IMG/VR virus record: IMGVR_UViG_3300014501_000001
Span: 1-64,000 of that record
Length of the DNA stretch: 64,000 nucleotides
Direction: 5' to 3' (one strand)
Source: a virus
Under the pieces are notes generated by a model. It saw only the letters and a list, made by a program, of their open reading frames with translations. It had not been told where the DNA came from and made no database searches. This document shows positions 61,557-64,000 of the stretch, one piece after another (the first letter of the stretch is position 1; each line of letters starts with the position of its first letter). The position numbers and the translations under genes are program-made.

Positions 61557-62696
61557 ATTCGCATACTCGCCCACAGTAACGCGCCATGGGAGAAATCGGG
61601 CTACGGTACGCAAATCGCCCTGCTTGCCCAGCGGCTGCCGGAACTCGGCCACGAGGTCGTGCTGTCCGCGTTCCACGGGCTCGGCGGATCGCCGCTGGCG
61701 TGGAACGGGATCACGGTCCTGCCCGGCGCGTTCCCCGGTGACCCGTACGGCGCCGGGATCCTGCCGCAGCACCGGGCACGGCACGGCGCGGACCTGATCA
61801 TCACCCTGATGGACGTGTGGGTGCTGGACCCGGCACCGCTGAAAGGCCAGCCCCTCGCCTGCTGGATGCCATCCGACTCCGAGCCGCTCTCGTCAGTTGA
61901 CAGGACGTTCCTGGACGCCTCCGGGGCCATCCCGATCGCGATGTCACGGTCAGGGGAGGCACGGCTCAAGGATGCGGGCTACTCGCCGCTCTACGTGCCG
62001 CACGGCATAGATGTCCAGTTGTTCTCGCCGTCGCCTATCCGGGAGGAGACCAGGGAGATCCTGGAGGCCACCGGGAAGTTCACGATCGGCATCAACGCGA
62101 ACAACAAGGACTCCTTCCGCAAGGGCATGTACGAGCAGATGGCCGCGTTCGCGAGGCTGCACGCGGCGCACCCGGACACGCTGCTGCTGATCCACGGCCT
62201 GGTCCACGAGGTCGGCTCGGTGGACCTGGCGCAGGTGACCCGCAACCTGGGGATTCAGGAGGCGGTGAAGTTCTGCGGGCAGTACGAGTACCTGACCGGG
62301 ATGATCACCAGCCAGCAGGTCGCGAACTGGTACGGGGCACTCGACCTGTACTCGCAGGCGAGCTTTGGCGAGGGCTTCGGGATCACGGCGCTGGAAGCGC
62401 AAGCGTGCGGCGTGCCTGTGGTCACAACCGACGCGGGGGCGATGGCGGAGATGTGCGGCGGCGGCTGGAAGGTCGCCGGGGAGAAGTTCTGGAACCCGGT
62501 GCACAACGCCTGCTGGACCCGCCCGTCGATCGCCGGCATCCACCGGGCGTATGAGCAGGCGTACCAGCGGGGCAAGGCGTACGAGGCCAAGAAGGCTAAG
62601 TGCGTCCCGTTCGCCGCGCAGTACGACGCTGACCGGGTGCTGAAAGAGCACTGGGCTCCCGCGCTCGCCGAGCTTGAGCGGAGGATCACGGCGTGA
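61557..62696 (+). CDS. GT4-family glycosyltransferase, 379 aa
   Basis: The N-terminus reads IRILAHSNAPWEKSGYGTQ, the usual first strand and Gly loop, and starts at ATT (61557) after ACAAGGGG; the GTG at 61659 would cut off this core strand. Residues 125-340 hold GINANNKDSFRKGMY and the donor motif EGFGITALEAQACGVPVV (about 272-290) of GT-B enzymes. It would move a sugar from a nucleotide donor, here probably to virion, DNA or cell-surface acceptor. Confidence 0.8.
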   Translation: MRILAHSNAPWEKSGYGTQIALLAQRLPELGHEVVLSAFHGLGGSPLAWNGITVLPGAFPGDPYGAGILPQHRARHGADLIITLMDVWVLDPAPLKGQPLACWMPSDSEPLSSVDRTFLDASGAIPIAMSRSGEARLKDAGYSPLYVPHGIDVQLFSPSPIREETREILEATGKFTIGINANNKDSFRKGMYEQMAAFARLHAAHPDTLLLIHGLVHEVGSVDLAQVTRNLGIQEAVKFCGQYEYLTGMITSQQVANWYGALDLYSQASFGEGFGITALEAQACGVPVVTTDAGAMAEMCGGGWKVAGEKFWNPVHNACWTRPSIAGIHRAYEQAYQRGKAYEAKKAKCVPFAAQYDADRVLKEHWAPALAELERRITA

Positions 62697-62992
62697 GTGA
62701 GCGCGAACCCGAGGTCCACCTGCTCAAGGAGGACAGCGCCAAGCCGGGATTGCGGCACCTGCCCGAGGAACACGCGCCCGTTACCACGGTCGCCGCTGAT
62801 CACCCTGTCGCCGTCCGGGAGCCGGGACGCTGCCAGGCATGCCATGCGTTCGCCCTGCTTGAGCGGCACTGGCCGGGCGGGATCCTGCTGCCGGGCCGCC
62901 ACGTTGAGATCTGCGCTGCGTGCCGGGGTCTGGGTGACGAGGAGATCATGCGGAGGCTGCCGGACTGGAGACGGGACGGGGCGAGCACATGA
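62693..62992 (+). CDS. zinc-finger protein, 99 aa
   Basis: GTG start overlapping the GT4 stop. CQACHAF near residue 47 and CAACRGLG near 73 form a zinc site. A charged N-terminus precedes them. Coupled between two sugar genes but its role is unclear. Confidence 0.55.
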   Translation: MSEREPEVHLLKEDSAKPGLRHLPEEHAPVTTVAADHPVAVREPGRCQACHAFALLERHWPGGILLPGRHVEICAACRGLGDEEIMRRLPDWRRDGAST

Positions 62993-63876
62993 GGGTTCTC
63001 GTAACTGGGGGCGGGGGCTTCATCGGCCGCCACGCCTGTGACGCGCTGACGGCGGCCGGCCATTCGCCGCTGGTGCTCGACCGGCGGCGGGACCGCAACT
63101 GCGGGCATGACGTGATCCTCGGCGATGTCCGGGACGCGACGGCGGTCACGGAGGCGGTCGCGCACTGCGAGGGCGTCATCCACCTCGCCGGGGTGCTCGG
63201 GACGGCGGAGACGATCAGCAACCCGCGGCCGGCGGCGGAGGTCAACATCCTCGGCGGCCTGAACGTGGCCGAGGCATGCGCGCAGTACGGGGTGCCGCTG
63301 GTGAACATCGCGGTGGGGAACTGGTTCGAGTACAGCACCTACTCGGTCACCAAGAGCACCGTGGAGAGGTTCTGCGGGATGTACCGGCGGTACCGGGGCC
63401 TGCCCGTCGCGTCGGTGCGGGCCTTCAACGCCTACGGGCCGGGCCAGTCCGTCGCGGCGCCTTACGGCACGTCGAGGGTGCGGAAGATCATCCCGTCGTT
63501 CATCATGCGGGCACTGCACGGCGAGGCCATCGAGGTCTACGGCGACGGCTCCCAGGTGATGGACATGGTGTACGTCACCGATGTCGCCGCCGCGCTCGTC
63601 ACCGCACTGGAGGGCCTCGCGGCCGGGTGCGTGCCGGATGAGCCACTGGAGGCGGGCACCGGGCGGGCGACGACCGTGGCGCAGATCGCGGAGATGACCC
63701 GCGCCGAGGTGGAACGCCAGACCGGGGTCGCGGGCAAGGTGGGCTTCCTGCCGATGCGGCCAGGCGAGACCCCCGGCAGCGTCGTCCTCGCCAGCGCGGG
63801 CCTGCCCGGCTGCGTCCCGCTCGAGGACGGGCTCGCCCGGACGGTCACGCATTACCGGGAGGCGGCCGGGTGCTGA
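62989..63876 (+). CDS. NAD-dependent epimerase/dehydratase (extended SDR), 295 aa
   Basis: Rossmann motif VLVTGGGGFIGRH at residues 3-15. The active-site pair is in YSTYSVTKST (Y-x3-K, near 118-122). AFNAYGPGQ, EVYGDGSQVMDMVYVTDVA and a closing LEDGLARTV helix follow. Such enzymes change nucleotide sugars, for example 4-epimerisation. It probably supplies the donor for the GT4 or GT32-like enzyme. Confidence 0.85.
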   Translation: MRVLVTGGGGFIGRHACDALTAAGHSPLVLDRRRDRNCGHDVILGDVRDATAVTEAVAHCEGVIHLAGVLGTAETISNPRPAAEVNILGGLNVAEACAQYGVPLVNIAVGNWFEYSTYSVTKSTVERFCGMYRRYRGLPVASVRAFNAYGPGQSVAAPYGTSRVRKIIPSFIMRALHGEAIEVYGDGSQVMDMVYVTDVAAALVTALEGLAAGCVPDEPLEAGTGRATTVAQIAEMTRAEVERQTGVAGKVGFLPMRPGETPGSVVLASAGLPGCVPLEDGLARTVTHYREAAGC

Positions 63877-64000
63877 TCCACCGGATGTGGCTCGGCCCCC
63901 GCCCCATGCCGGCGCCGTTCCGCGGCTTCGGCAAGAGGTGGCAGGAGCTTAACCCCGGCGCGAAGGTCATCGAGTGGAGCTGGCACAACCTGCCGGAAGA
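63870..64000 (+). CDS. GT32-like glycosyltransferase, N-terminal part only
   Basis: GTG at 63870 overlaps the SDR stop. The visible start LIHRMWLGPRPMP, then GKRWQELNPGAKVIEWS, is the opening of the GT32/TcdA-like sugar transferase family (I-H-x-x-W-x-G). It runs off the right edge, so the DXD metal motif is not seen. Confidence 0.7.
   Translation, partial: MLIHRMWLGPRPMPAPFRGFGKRWQELNPGAKVIEWSWHNLPE

Overview
The window is high-GC actinobacterial DNA: GTG starts are common, ATGA/GTGA overlaps link most genes, and a WhiB regulator and an SpdB-like membrane protein are present. It looks like part of a large temperate actinophage or prophage that also carries a transfer-like module. The exact host cannot be named from the sequence, and both ends are cut inside genes.

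Layout. (1) 1-8037, minus strand: a tightly overlapping early operon of small proteins. It includes an HNH nuclease, a protein resembling Gp3-type recombination directionality factors, and a Cas4/RecB-like nuclease. It is headed by an XRE repressor that diverges from a second HTH gene at 8200. (2) 9.2-10.6 kb: three small minus-strand genes, a short GntR regulator and strong terminators. (3) 10.97-13.3 kb: a DDE transposase beside a cassette that looks chromosomal (DUF3467, DUF5678, retropepsin-like protease). (4) 13.6-17.3 kb, minus: a second operon of small proteins behind a clear TTGACA promoter with an operator, then a free-standing HNH-AP2 endonuclease. (5) 18.2-29.8 kb: a GntR/UTRA regulator divergent from a plus-strand operon with WhiB, a lytic transglycosylase, several membrane proteins, a complete FtsK/SpoIIIE translocase with gamma domain, and a DUF2637 protein. 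It ends with an excisionase-like gene. (6) 30-37.6 kb, minus: tyrosine integrase, a DUF3631-like ATPase and accessory genes sharing a start-linked leader motif. (7) 37.7-64 kb, plus: the virion module. It holds small and large terminase, a 1513-residue portal-MuF-ParB-like-2H phosphoesterase fusion, beta-rich fibre-like proteins, a prohead protease/scaffold fusion, the major capsid gene, head or decoration proteins, and a sugar module (GT4, SDR epimerase, GT32-like).

Main discoveries. The major capsid gene is in three exons. Intron 1 is a group I intron with recognisable P, Q, R and S elements and a Vsr-fold/NUMOD3 homing endonuclease. Exon 2 is a 26-codon micro-exon. Intron 2 is short, structured and carries no ORF. 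The portal fusion contains antisense pieces of tRNA genes at a domain junction and a segment shared with the capsid protein. Three leader hairpins with the same loop (CGUCAA) precede three genes of mobile or nuclease type. A perfect GTATAC inverted repeat overlaps two divergent, apparently leaderless promoters.

How the parts work together: repressors and operators (8.1, 17.3, 19.0 and 36.2 kb) would keep the early and accessory operons silent. Integrase with Xis or the Gp3-like protein would control integration and excision. Terminase, portal, protease and capsid would build and fill heads. The FtsK module could move or resolve the element's DNA. Tail tube, tape measure and lysis genes are not seen and may lie beyond 64 kb.
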